Shown here piece after piece: positions 7,283-15,715 of a stretch of DNA of 44,708 bases. The translations under genes and the position numbers were made by a program. How positions within the stretch are numbered: position 1 is the first letter of the stretch; each line of letters opens with the position of its first letter. The stretch covers positions 1 to 44,708 of the forward strand of contig USGV01000012.1 in assembly GCA_900554305.1 (NCBI GenBank), in the 5' to 3' direction. Origin of the DNA: an uncultured Mycoplasmatota bacterium. Its GTDB lineage: Bacteria > Bacillota_I > Bacilli_A > RF39 > UBA660. The notes under the pieces were generated by a model that was not told where the DNA came from, ran no database searches, and saw nothing but the letters and a program-made list of their open reading frames with translations.

Positions 7283-8293
7283 CTATAAATCTTTCAATTT
7301 TTTTATAGCATCATCAATATTTTTAACTGATATCAACTTAATATCTAAATTTTCATCTTTTTTCATCTTTTTACAATCTTGATAATTCTCTCCCGCAGGA
7401 ACCAAGAACACCTGGGCGCCACCATCTACTGCACCTAATAATTTATATTCAACTTCTCCAATTTGACCAATAGAACCATCAGCTTCAATTGTACCAGTTC
7501 CCGCAATTAATTTACCCTTTGTCAAATCCCCTTTAGTAAGTTGATCATAAATAGATAACGTAGTAATAAGGCCTGCAGAAGGTCCTGATTCATTTTTTTC
7601 AAATTGAAACTTCACTTCTGGATCAACATCATATGTAGTAACAGATTGTAATCCTACTCCTAAAACTTTTCTATTCTCTTCTTCATACAATTTAGAAGTA
7701 AGTTCCATTTCTTTTCCATCCCTCAAAACAGTAACACAAACACTATTACCTTCTACTTTCTGAATAGCTTCTTGAAATTCTACTAAATTGGCACAAAGAA
7801 CACCATTCACCTTTAAAAGCTTATCTCCTACTTCCAAGGGATTATCATACTCCGGAAACTTAACAATAACATAAACATCCGTTTTAACAACTTCGCAAGG
7901 TTTATCTGCCAACTGATAAGCATAATAAATAGCATTACTGTTAGACGACAGCAAATCTAATTCACTGCGAAATTCAATATCCTGGTAATCCTCATCCGTA
8001 GTATATTTATAATCATCCATACTAACCCTCTTCCAATGAGGCATTACATAACTAAGTAAATAACTAAGGGTCGTACCTTTAAGCTCAGAAACATAAGATA
8101 AATTAAAACTACCATTACTAGAATCGCCATTTTCAACAACAACTCTATCAGAAATATCACTAATTCCTCCACCTATAACAATATAATAATTAACAGGCCA
8201 AGTACATATAACAACAAAAACAATTAAAAACAATATAAATTTATATTCTGTTTTAATAAATTCTTTCACTTTTTCATAAAATTTTTTAAGCAT
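7283..8293 (-). CDS. ylbL: YlbL-type PDZ / Lon-like (S16) membrane protease
   Basis: The 336-residue protein has one N-terminal membrane helix (about 18-40), a PDZ domain (about 140-200), and a Lon-type proteolytic domain with the catalytic dyad Ser239 (ESGPSAGL) and Lys284 (EVEYKLLGA). There is no AAA domain, so it is the YlbL/SepM form, which acts outside the membrane. SepM in streptococci trims a competence peptide, while YlbL in Bacillus is linked to turnover of a division inhibitor. In Bacillus, ylbJ lies nearby; here it is divergent, 43 bp away. Confidence 0.9.
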   Translation of the reverse strand: MLKKFYEKVKEFIKTEYKFILFLIVFVVICTWPVNYYIVIGGGISDISDRVVVENGDSSNGSFNLSYVSELKGTTLSYLLSYVMPHWKRVSMDDYKYTTDEDYQDIEFRSELDLLSSNSNAIYYAYQLADKPCEVVKTDVYVIVKFPEYDNPLEVGDKLLKVNGVLCANLVEFQEAIQKVEGNSVCVTVLRDGKEMELTSKLYEEENRKVLGVGLQSVTTYDVDPEVKFQFEKNESGPSAGLITTLSIYDQLTKGDLTKGKLIAGTGTIEADGSIGQIGEVEYKLLGAVDGGAQVFLVPAGENYQDCKKMKKDENLDIKLISVKNIDDAIKKLKDL

Positions 8294-8336
8294 GAAACTA
8301 CCTCCATGTTACATTATAACAAAGAAATGAGGAAAT

Positions 8337-9227
8337 ATGAAAAAAATTAAAACATCAAACATCATTTTGGTTGTATTAATATGTCTAACATTATTATATT
8401 TAACTAATTCAGTACTTATCACAAAGCAGATTCTAATCTATACAAAACTTTTTATAGAAAAACTTTTCCCTGCCAGTTTTTTATTTTTTACCTTATCTAC
8501 TTTGTTAATAGAATATAATGCAGTTGGTTCGCTAACTAAAATATTCAAAAAAAACGGTGCGGTCTTATACGTTACTATAATGAGTTTAATCAGTGGCTTT
8601 CCCAGTGGAAGCATCTATACTACAGAACTATTAAAAAAGAAACAAATAACAGAAAAAACAGCAAATTATCTAATCAGATTCACCCATTTTCCAAATCCAA
8701 TTTTTATCCTAGGACCAGTATCACAACTATTCCCATCAAAAAGCTACGCATACAAAATATTAATTAGCATTATTCTAGCAAATATAATTATTGCAATAGT
8801 TACAAAACCAAAAGAACAAAGTAAAAATATAGAAAGACATAATTATCCACAAAGTCTTTCTCAAACACTATCCAAAGCAACATTATCCTCTTTGAAAACA
8901 ATTATCCTAATTTACGGAACATCCATCTTCTTATATCTAATAATAACGATAATCAATCATTACTATAAAATGTCCCTAATAAGCTATGTTTTATTAAACG
9001 GAATATTTGATCTAACAAACGGTGTTTTTTTAACAAGCCTAATTACAAATCCCATAACAAAAGGAATTATTATTATCTTTTTCTTTTCTTTTGGAGGATT
9101 ATCAGTACATATGCAAACAAAAAGTATCATTGCTGATACTCAAATAAAATATAAAAATTTCTTAATAGGACGTATTTTGGGGATAATAATTGCTAACATA
9201 TTATTTTTATGGATAATTAATTGGTGA
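8337..9227 (+). CDS. ylbJ: YlbJ-like membrane protein (nucleoside-recognition / Gate fold)
   Basis: The 296-residue protein has about seven to eight membrane helices. It carries the YlbJ marks: KLFPASFLFFTLSTLLIEY, SLISGFPSGSIYTTELLKK with the conserved GFPSG, and THFPNPIFILGPVS. YlbJ is a sporulation membrane protein in Bacillus, but homologues also occur in non-sporulating Firmicutes. GAGGAAAT precedes the start. It is shorter than the roughly 400 residues I expect for Bacillus YlbJ. Its last 21 bp overlap the convergent prepilin gene, and its stop is TGA. Confidence 0.75.
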   Translation: MKKIKTSNIILVVLICLTLLYLTNSVLITKQILIYTKLFIEKLFPASFLFFTLSTLLIEYNAVGSLTKIFKKNGAVLYVTIMSLISGFPSGSIYTTELLKKKQITEKTANYLIRFTHFPNPIFILGPVSQLFPSKSYAYKILISIILANIIIAIVTKPKEQSKNIERHNYPQSLSQTLSKATLSSLKTIILIYGTSIFLYLIITIINHYYKMSLISYVLLNGIFDLTNGVFLTSLITNPITKGIIIIFFFSFGGLSVHMQTKSIIADTQIKYKNFLIGRILGIIIANILFLWIINW

Positions 9228-9833
9228 AACGATATCAATAGAATATCTAGACCCCAAATCTGGATGATATAATGTTACTCTCAAAGAAAATACTCGATTT
9301 GCAGTAGAAATATCAACTTCATTAATACGAAGTGCAGAAATAGTATGTGTACCACTGCTATGAAGGTTAGAAATTGCCTCATTTCCTAAATCCGGCAATG
9401 GATATTCGACAACATCCCCAGGAAGACCATAACTAATACTAAATGAATCACTTGCATCTTTTGCGATACCCGCCTTAACACAAAGCTCATCTTCTTCTCC
9501 AGTATCTGCGGCATTACATCCAAATACCTGCTTCACTTCCAAAACACGTTTACTTCCATCTCGAAGTGTAAAAGTAACACGATACCCTGTACCACCATTC
9601 ATAGAACTAATTTCAGCACCAGCTAAACCTATTTTAATAAGATCATCCTGAATATCCTTAGTAAGTAAATCCCGATAAGTAACTAAACTTAGCTTATAGG
9701 AAGAAATAGTCTCTTTATCTTTTAAAGCAACAATTCCATCATATAAAGAAACCACAATAACCGCAACAATTAAAAAAGTAACCAAGATCTCGATAGCTGT
9801 CATCCCTTTATTATTTAATTTGTGCATTACCAT
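9207..9833 (-). CDS. Type IV minor prepilin
   Basis: The 208-residue protein begins with a short basic leader ending NNKG, a prepilin peptidase site (G before M), Glu at +5 (MTAIE), and a hydrophobic helix (ILVTFLIVAVIVVSLY). The globular part is beta-rich with two Cys (FGCNAADTGEEDELC), probably a disulfide. It is likely a minor pilin at the pilus tip. The start at 9833 has GGAGG 7 nt upstream. It overlaps the preceding prepilin gene by 7 nt, so the two are translated together. Confidence 0.8.
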   Translation of the reverse strand: MVMHKLNNKGMTAIEILVTFLIVAVIVVSLYDGIVALKDKETISSYKLSLVTYRDLLTKDIQDDLIKIGLAGAEISSMNGGTGYRVTFTLRDGSKRVLEVKQVFGCNAADTGEEDELCVKAGIAKDASDSFSISYGLPGDVVEYPLPDLGNEAISNLHSSGTHTISALRINEVDISTANRVFSLRVTLYHPDLGSRYSIDIVSPINYP

Positions 9834-10429
9834 CTTACCACCTCCATATTAGCATAAGTATAATAAGATTCGGCCTCTTCAGAACTATCGGTTGAACGTT
9901 TAAATTCTACTAACACTCGATACTTAGCTCGGTTTACTGATGGTACAATATAGTCTGGTAAAAATTCTATATAAGCATGAAAAGATTCTCCAAACTCAGA
10001 AATGGAAGAAGCAATCGGTTTAAAGTTTTTAATACCACTAGAGTTTTGATCTAATTGATAATTAGTAACAATAACTTTATTTACATGCAATCGTTGCCAC
10101 ATAGTAGTACAAAAACTTCTATCATCGCTATTCACCGGAAAATTACCACAAAAAGTAGAGCCATCTTCTCCCTCAAAAAAATCATAACCTCTACTATTTA
10201 AAAAGGTAGAAATAGAAGAGAACGAATAATTATCATCTTGAAGAAACACTTTTATCCAATAAGCGCCATATTTACTATCTAAATCATCATAAAAATCTCT
10301 TCTTTCATACTCACCAACTAATGGATAAAAGTTAATATAAATAACTGAAAAAACAGCTGCTACAAACACTGTAACCACAAGTGTTTCTACTAATACAAAA
10401 CCCTTATTATTTTTTTTCATTTTTCCCAT
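9827..10429 (-). CDS. Type IV minor prepilin
   Basis: The 200-residue protein has the leader MKKNNKG, a cleavage site before FVLVE with Glu at +5, and a hydrophobic helix (TLVVTVFVAAVFSVIYINFYP). Two Cys (FCGNFPV.., RSFCTTMW) may form a disulfide. The start is either ATG 10429 or the in-frame ATG 10420; the second has a more usual leader distance from the likely promoter (-10 TATAAT at 10443-10448). It is divergent from the pilus ATPase gene, 82 bp away, and leads the minor-pilin pair. Confidence 0.8.
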   Translation of the reverse strand: MGKMKKNNKGFVLVETLVVTVFVAAVFSVIYINFYPLVGEYERRDFYDDLDSKYGAYWIKVFLQDDNYSFSSISTFLNSRGYDFFEGEDGSTFCGNFPVNSDDRSFCTTMWQRLHVNKVIVTNYQLDQNSSGIKNFKPIASSISEFGESFHAYIEFLPDYIVPSVNRAKYRVLVEFKRSTDSSEEAESYYTYANMEVVRW

Positions 10430-10437
10430 CTACTTTC

Positions 10438-10466
10438 TTGCTATTATACTAAAAGTATTATATAAT
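10438..10466 (+). promoter_or_regulatory. Promoter of the pilus ATPase gene, overlapping the divergent prepilin promoter
   Basis: TTGCTA (10438-10443) and TATAAT (10461-10466) are 17 bp apart on the plus strand. A minus-strand TATAAT for the prepilin operon (10443-10448) lies inside the spacer and touches the -35, so the two promoters cannot easily be used at once. Confidence 0.65.
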
Positions 10467-10511
10467 AAAATAAGATAAAATACCATAGTAAAAACAAAAG
10501 GGGTTGACACT

Positions 10512-12503
10512 ATGATTAAATTCGACTTTAATAAAACACCTATTACTCAAATCGCAGATTATATAATAATATCATCTGCTAGATCAAATGCATCTGATAT
10601 ACATTTTGATCCCAGAGAAGATGGTATGATGGTAAGAATTCGTGTGGATGGAGATTTACAAAACTTTACATTTATTCCAAAAGCATATGAAAGAAACTTA
10701 ACCACGAGATTAAAATTATTAGCAAATATGAACATTACAGAATCTCGTCTTCCACAAGATGGAGCCATCAAAGGAAACTTTGGTGGTACTTATTTGGATA
10801 TGCGTGTATCTTGTCTACCTCTAAATGAAGGTGAAAAAATCGTTATTCGTATCTTAGATTATACAAGAAGTTTACAAGGATTGGATTCTCTTGGATTTAA
10901 CGAACAAAATCTTGCAAGACTAAAACGTATGATTAGAGTACCAAATGGTATTATTTTGATTACCGGTGAAACTGGTTCAGGTAAATCTACAACCGTTTAC
11001 TCTATCCTAGAAACACTAAACCGTGAAGAAACTAATATAATCACAGTAGAAGACCCTATTGAAATGAATATTGAAGGACTAAACCAAGTACAAGTAAATG
11101 CCGAAATCGGTATGACTTTCGCAGCTGCTCTACGTTCTATTTTGCGTCAAGATCCTAACATTATTCTAATTGGAGAAATCCGTGATAGTGAAACAGCCCA
11201 AATAGCCGTACGTTCCGCAATTACTGGACACTTAGTTCTATCAACAATCCATACCAACAACACTTTAGCAACAGTAGAACGTTTATTGGATATGAATGTA
11301 GAACGTTACCTATTATCTACAGCCTTAACAGGAATCATCTCCCAAAGATTAGCTAAAAAAATATGTACAAAATGTAGAATCGAAAGAGAAACAACAGACT
11401 TTGAAAAAATGATATTTAAAAAATACTTACATAAAGATGTAGATAAGCTATGGGATGCCAATCATGAAGGCTGCGATGCCTGTCGTAAAGGATATAAAGG
11501 CCGTATTGCTATCCAGGAAGTACTTGAATTAAATGATGAATTACGTAGTGACTTAAATAACGAAAACATTTCTAAAGAAGAATTATCCAAATTAGTTTAT
11601 AATGATAAAATCATCACAATGTTACAAGATGCTCTAGGAAAAGTACTAGATGGGACAACTAGTTTCGAAGAAGTACTACGTGTAATTGAAATAGAAGATG
11701 CAGAAGATTTCTTTGAAAACGATACCAAAGAAAAATTAAAAGAAAAAGAAGCCGAAAAAGAAAAAGAAATCAAAAAAGAATTAGAAGAACAAGAAGAAAA
11801 ACAAAAAAAACAAGTAGAACAAAAAGAAACAAATGAACATCAACTAGAAGAAGTTTCTATCAACAATACTACTCCACCATTAGAAACACATGCAGCTCCT
11901 AGAACAATACCAACTACTATAGAAGAAATACCAAAAGACTCTATTATGAAAACAACTGGTGGAAATAAAGCAGTAAACTCTCTAGAAAAAATAGAAGCTA
12001 TTGAACAACAAAAGGGTACACAGGAAGTTACAACTTCTCTAAAAGTGGATGAAAAACAACCAACACCATTTACAAAACCAAATATCACAACTATCGTTCA
12101 AAATAATACAGCAACTCTACCAATTACACCATCACCAGTAACTACAGCAGTACTACCACAGGCACAAGTAACTGCTACTGTAAATCAAGGAATACCATCT
12201 CAAAAGAAAGAAACAATTAACCCTATCCCAGCAGGAACAGTTCCAACTACAAACAATGTAAAAACAAATATAGTACAACCAGTAATGAATCAACAACCAC
12301 CAATCCAAAACAAACCAAATCAAATACAAACCCCTGCTCCAGTACAACAATCAGCACCTGTTCTACCAGTACAACCAGTGATGAACAAACAAATGCAAAC
12401 ACCTGCAACAGCAGTACAGCCAGTAACACCAATAATACCGGTACAACCAATAACAGCTCAACAACAAGTATTACAACAACAAAACACATCTCCCAAGCAA
12501 TAA
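10512..12503 (+). CDS. PilB/ComGA-type pilus assembly ATPase with a long disordered C-terminal tail
   Basis: Residues 1-397 form the catalytic core: SDIHFDP near 28-34, Walker A GETGSGKST (152-160), Walker B with IILIGEIRD (217-225), the His box (STIHTNN, 244-250), and a zinc knuckle with C285, C288, C321 and C324. It powers pilin polymerisation from the cytoplasm. The usual N-terminal MshEN-type domain of PilB is missing, so the core is ComGA-like. The final 265 residues are not family-like: a charged Lys/Glu stretch (about 402-446) and then a Pro/Gln/Thr/Val-rich region (about 447-663) with repeated QPVMN and PVQP units. No pilC, pilM or pilD lies nearby. AAAGGGG precedes the start. Confidence 0.9.
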   Translation: MIKFDFNKTPITQIADYIIISSARSNASDIHFDPREDGMMVRIRVDGDLQNFTFIPKAYERNLTTRLKLLANMNITESRLPQDGAIKGNFGGTYLDMRVSCLPLNEGEKIVIRILDYTRSLQGLDSLGFNEQNLARLKRMIRVPNGIILITGETGSGKSTTVYSILETLNREETNIITVEDPIEMNIEGLNQVQVNAEIGMTFAAALRSILRQDPNIILIGEIRDSETAQIAVRSAITGHLVLSTIHTNNTLATVERLLDMNVERYLLSTALTGIISQRLAKKICTKCRIERETTDFEKMIFKKYLHKDVDKLWDANHEGCDACRKGYKGRIAIQEVLELNDELRSDLNNENISKEELSKLVYNDKIITMLQDALGKVLDGTTSFEEVLRVIEIEDAEDFFENDTKEKLKEKEAEKEKEIKKELEEQEEKQKKQVEQKETNEHQLEEVSINNTTPPLETHAAPRTIPTTIEEIPKDSIMKTTGGNKAVNSLEKIEAIEQQKGTQEVTTSLKVDEKQPTPFTKPNITTIVQNNTATLPITPSPVTTAVLPQAQVTATVNQGIPSQKKETINPIPAGTVPTTNNVKTNIVQPVMNQQPPIQNKPNQIQTPAPVQQSAPVLPVQPVMNKQMQTPATAVQPVTPIIPVQPITAQQQVLQQQNTSPKQ

Positions 12504-12506
12504 AAA

Positions 12507-12535
12507 AAATCTAGAACAATAATCTAGATTTTTTT
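12507..12535 (+). terminator. Intrinsic terminator after the pilus ATPase gene, likely bidirectional
   Basis: The stem AAATCTAGA / TCTAGATTT (loop of 7) is followed by a T-run. A-runs on the other side make it usable for the convergent tmk gene as well. Confidence 0.85.
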
Positions 12536-12547
12536 ATTTCACAAAAA

Positions 12548-13213
12548 TTACCCCTCTAAATATTCTAATATTTCTTGATTAATATCTTCTACATCACGAA
12601 TATTTCCATCTTTAACACATTCAATCCTTTTCCAATTATACATCTCCGAAAGTTCGATGTAACTTTCTTCCGCATTTTTTAAATGCTCAGCAGAGCGCTC
12701 ATGTTCATCCAAACTCTTTCTATTTTTTTTCAATTCTAAAGAGTATTGATAAGGCATATGCAAAAAGATAGTTCGATCAGGTTTTGGTAGTTGTAATAAC
12801 CAATATTCTAATTTATCAATCCATTGATACATTAAAAAGCGTTCATCCTTATCATGAATCTTACTACCTTGGTGAGCTAAATTTGAAGTGGTATATCTAT
12901 CTAAAATAACATAATAACCATCTTCTAAATAAGGTAAAATCTTACTCATATTATATTTTCTATCAGCTGCATAATATAAAGAAGCAATATGAGGATCTAC
13001 TTTATCAGCTCCTTCTGGAAAAAAGCCATTAGAAATATCTGGGTTTCCCAAATAAGGACCTCCTACAATCTTACCCGTAGGAGTATCATACATAGGGAAA
13101 CCAAAATGAACACATTTTTTACCTAATTCATTTAATTTCTTTTCTAACAAAATAGATTGCGTTTCCTTTCCTGAACAATCTGTTCCTTCAATTACAATAA
13201 TTTTACCTTTCAT
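12548..13213 (-). CDS. tmk: Thymidylate kinase family protein
   Basis: The 221-residue protein has a P-loop near the start (EGTDCSGKET, about 9-18) and the DRY motif (LDRYTTSNLAHQG) of dTMP kinases. It would phosphorylate dTMP to dTDP for DNA synthesis. I took the start at 13213, with AGAGG 6 nt upstream, rather than 13234, because the P-loop strand then begins at once. The insert KVDPHIASLYYAADRKYNM replaces the more common lid-side sequence. Some tmk-like genes in Bacillota are broader deoxynucleotide kinases, so the substrate is likely but not certain. Confidence 0.8.
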   Translation of the reverse strand: MKGKIIVIEGTDCSGKETQSILLEKKLNELGKKCVHFGFPMYDTPTGKIVGGPYLGNPDISNGFFPEGADKVDPHIASLYYAADRKYNMSKILPYLEDGYYVILDRYTTSNLAHQGSKIHDKDERFLMYQWIDKLEYWLLQLPKPDRTIFLHMPYQYSLELKKNRKSLDEHERSAEHLKNAEESYIELSEMYNWKRIECVKDGNIRDVEDINQEILEYLEG

Positions 13214-13274
13214 ACCCATCCTCTTTTCTATCATACATTCCTCTATATCATATCAAAAAATAAGAAATCTATCA

Positions 13275-13306
13275 ATAAAAAATAAGTGTACTTTTAGACA
13301 CTTATT
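13275..13306 (-). terminator. Intrinsic terminator of the HD gene, containing its stop codon
   Basis: Minus-strand stem AATAAGTGT / ACACTTATT (13281-13306) is followed by TTTTATTG. The TAA stop of the HD gene (13294-13296) lies in the loop. Confidence 0.8.
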
Positions 13307-13875
13307 CTATCATTATCATCAAAAGGAACTAATAAAAATTTACGACTTGCCAAATAATCACACATATGAACAAAATTTTGATACTTAGTTTTAGGAGCTT
13401 CTAATACTTCTTCTCCATTGTAATCTGTTGTCCAAGGACCCATGTGTGTCTTAATAACAGAACAAAGAAGATCAATTTCTTCATCACTCATAAGTAAATC
13501 CACTTTATGTTCCATAATATAATTTGCCATTAAAATAGGATGATCAAAACGAACATATTGTTCTTTAGGTATACCATGCTTAATTCCATCATGAAGTAAA
13601 AGTCCCATTAGCATAATATCTTTTTCAATACTAGTATACTTACTACCAATAGATGGATCTTGCAATAATTCATACCCTATTCTAACCGCAGCCTTCGTAT
13701 GACGAAGAAGTCCACCCTTACCTAAAGAATAACTAGGATGGTATTTCCCCGTTGAAGATGCTGCAACTTCAAAAAAGTAATCTGGTAACAATTCAATCAT
13801 AGTACGACAGTCCTCTTGTATAGTCTCGTCTTTTATATATCCTAATTCTACTTCAAATACATCTACTTTATTCAT
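13294..13875 (-). CDS. HD-domain phosphohydrolase
   Basis: The 193-residue protein has the HD metal-binding pattern: LLRHTKA, then LLLHDGIKHG (His-Asp pair), DHPILMA and VIKTHMGPW. These hydrolases cleave phosphate esters of nucleotides or signalling molecules. The substrate is unknown. It overlaps the upstream hemW gene by 8 nt, and its ribosome site GAGGAG is inside hemW, so it is translationally coupled. It is the last gene of the lepA-HTH-hemW-HD series. Confidence 0.75.
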   Translation of the reverse strand: MNKVDVFEVELGYIKDETIQEDCRTMIELLPDYFFEVAASSTGKYHPSYSLGKGGLLRHTKAAVRIGYELLQDPSIGSKYTSIEKDIMLMGLLLHDGIKHGIPKEQYVRFDHPILMANYIMEHKVDLLMSDEEIDLLCSVIKTHMGPWTTDYNGEEVLEAPKTKYQNFVHMCDYLASRKFLLVPFDDNDRISV

Positions 13876-14965
13876 AACTACACTCCTCTAATAACCTAAC
13901 AATAATTTCATTACTCAAATACCAATAGTTTGAAGGAATAAAAATTGAGTTCTCTGTCTCAACTAAATACCCATCTAAAACCAATTTAGAATAATCATAC
14001 ACATCAACTAATTGTTTATGATAACGAGTAAAGAATTGTTCTTTTGAAATACCAAATTTCGTTCGTAAATTTAAAATTACTCCGTATTCCATTTTATCAT
14101 AAATAGATAACTTTTCTTCCTCATATCGATATTTTCTCTGTAAATAATGTGTAATACTACGAGTATTACTATAACGAACATCTCTTAAATACCCACTAGC
14201 ACCAAGTCCAAAACCATAATAACAATTATTTTTCCAATAACATAAATTATGTCTGGAACAATAACCATCTTTCGCAAAATTACTAATTTCATAATGATTA
14301 AAATCAGATAATTTAGAACAAATAACCTCATACATTTCAGCATCTAATTCCTCAGTGATAGACTTCACATTATCTAAATATAATTTAGTATGTTCTTCTA
14401 AAATCAAAGAATAAGTAGAAACATGAGAAACATCCAAAGATAAAATAAAATCAATGTCCTCTTCTAACTCTTTTAAAGTCTCTCCTGGAAAGGCATACAT
14501 CAAATCAACATTAATATTAGTAATTCCTACTCTTTTACAATAAGAAATAATATGACGAATATATTCTAAATCTAAAGTACGATTCATTTTCTTTAATATC
14601 CAATCATGAATAGTCTCCAGCCCAAAACTAATACGATTGATGCCATACTTTTTAAATAAATCTATTTTCTCTTCTGTAATACTATCAAAATTAGCTTCCA
14701 TAGTAACTTCACAAGAAGAAGACTTTTTAAAAACCGATAAAATAGAAAACAACTTTTCTAACTCCAAAGTAGATAAACTACTAGGAGTACCTCCACCAAT
14801 ATAAAGAGTATCTAATACTTCCCCCTGATAAAATTCCAGAATTTCATTTTTTAATGTTTCTAAATAAGAAGAAACATATCCCGTATTGTAAAACAATTTA
14901 CAAAAGTCACAATAACTACAAATATTTTTACAAAAAGGAATATGTATATAACAACTCCTGATCAC
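13868..14965 (-). CDS. hemW: HemW-type radical SAM protein (heme chaperone / oxygen-independent coproporphyrinogen oxidase-like)
   Basis: The 365-residue protein has the CX3CX2CXFC motif at C12, C16, C19 and C22, typical of HemW rather than HemN. It also has LYIGGGTPSSL (SAM-binding), EANFDS and NVDLMYAFPGET. HemW proteins bind heme and pass it to respiratory enzymes. The start is GTG, sharing one base with the TAG stop of the upstream HTH gene. The gene follows lepA as in many Bacillota, but with the HTH gene inserted. No heme-pathway gene is in the window. Confidence 0.9.
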   Translation of the reverse strand: MIRSCYIHIPFCKNICSYCDFCKLFYNTGYVSSYLETLKNEILEFYQGEVLDTLYIGGGTPSSLSTLELEKLFSILSVFKKSSSCEVTMEANFDSITEEKIDLFKKYGINRISFGLETIHDWILKKMNRTLDLEYIRHIISYCKRVGITNINVDLMYAFPGETLKELEEDIDFILSLDVSHVSTYSLILEEHTKLYLDNVKSITEELDAEMYEVICSKLSDFNHYEISNFAKDGYCSRHNLCYWKNNCYYGFGLGASGYLRDVRYSNTRSITHYLQRKYRYEEEKLSIYDKMEYGVILNLRTKFGISKEQFFTRYHKQLVDVYDYSKLVLDGYLVETENSIFIPSNYWYLSNEIIVRLLEECSYE

Positions 14966-15705
14966 TATTTTTCTCTTCCCATCGCTTGACTAATTTTAGA
15001 AATAGCTTTATTTTCATGCTTTATAACCGCTGCCCTAGAAAGATGATACGAAGCAGCAACTTCATCAAGAGAAATTTCTGGATTCTGAAGTCTTTCCATA
15101 AAAATACATTCTTCTAATTCAGTAAGTCCAGAAAGTGTAGGAATCTGATTTAAATCAACCTCTGCTTCTAAAAGTTTTCTACAAAAAGAAGTTCGATTAT
15201 GACTAAGATTAATTTCAATTTCTCTTGACTTCTCTTCTCCAATAACCTCTGGCACTCTAGAATCTAATAAACAATCATAAACATAATCGCGTGTATAACC
15301 ATAAAGATCATAAAATAGAGATGCTAGTTCATCCAAAGTATAAGATTTATTATCTAAGTAGCAAATACAAATTCTCTTAATATCTTCTCTCTTCTTAGCT
15401 TCTTTATCAACATCACTTACACTAGATACACTTCCCGCAAAATGTCCTTGTTCATCCTTAATAAAATCATTCTTTTTAAAAGACTGAACTCCCCCTTGAT
15501 GTTGTCCTCTTCTTTGATTCTCCGAAAGTTGATCATTAATGGTCTTGCCATCAGCAAGTGAAATACTACCATATTTCTTTAGATATCTTTGAACGGAAGA
15601 TTTAGAAATACCAGTATGCGTCGATATTTCACTAATATAAGCTTCAGGATGACTAATAAAGTATGAAACTACTATTCTTTCTTTTTCTTTTACTATATCT
15701 AACAT
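14965..15705 (-). CDS. Putative DNA-binding protein with two helix-turn-helix regions
   Basis: The 246-residue protein has an N-terminal HTH (about 10-45: SEISTHTGISKSSVQRYLKKYG), a distinct middle block rich in Gly, Gln and Arg (about 61-93: SENQRRGQHQGG...KDEQGHFAGS), a helical part, and a C-terminal sigma-region-4-like HTH (about 193-238: SLDEVAASYHLSRAAVIKHENKAI). I do not recognise the family. It could be a transcription regulator or a sigma-like factor lacking region 2. It lies between lepA (10 bp) and hemW (1-nt overlap), so it is co-transcribed with them. Confidence 0.6.
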   Translation of the reverse strand: MLDIVKEKERIVVSYFISHPEAYISEISTHTGISKSSVQRYLKKYGSISLADGKTINDQLSENQRRGQHQGGVQSFKKNDFIKDEQGHFAGSVSSVSDVDKEAKKREDIKRICICYLDNKSYTLDELASLFYDLYGYTRDYVYDCLLDSRVPEVIGEEKSREIEINLSHNRTSFCRKLLEAEVDLNQIPTLSGLTELEECIFMERLQNPEISLDEVAASYHLSRAAVIKHENKAISKISQAMGREK

Positions 15706-15715
15706 AATATCTCTC

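Noticed and set aside
10503..10508. TTGACA just before the pilus ATPase gene as a -35 box
   Set aside because: It lies between the ribosome site and the start codon, with no -10 at the right distance. A better promoter is at 10438-10466.
11840..12489. Minus-strand frames under the tail of the pilus ATPase
   Set aside because: They mirror the repetitive Pro/Gln/Thr codons and have no ribosome site or family look.
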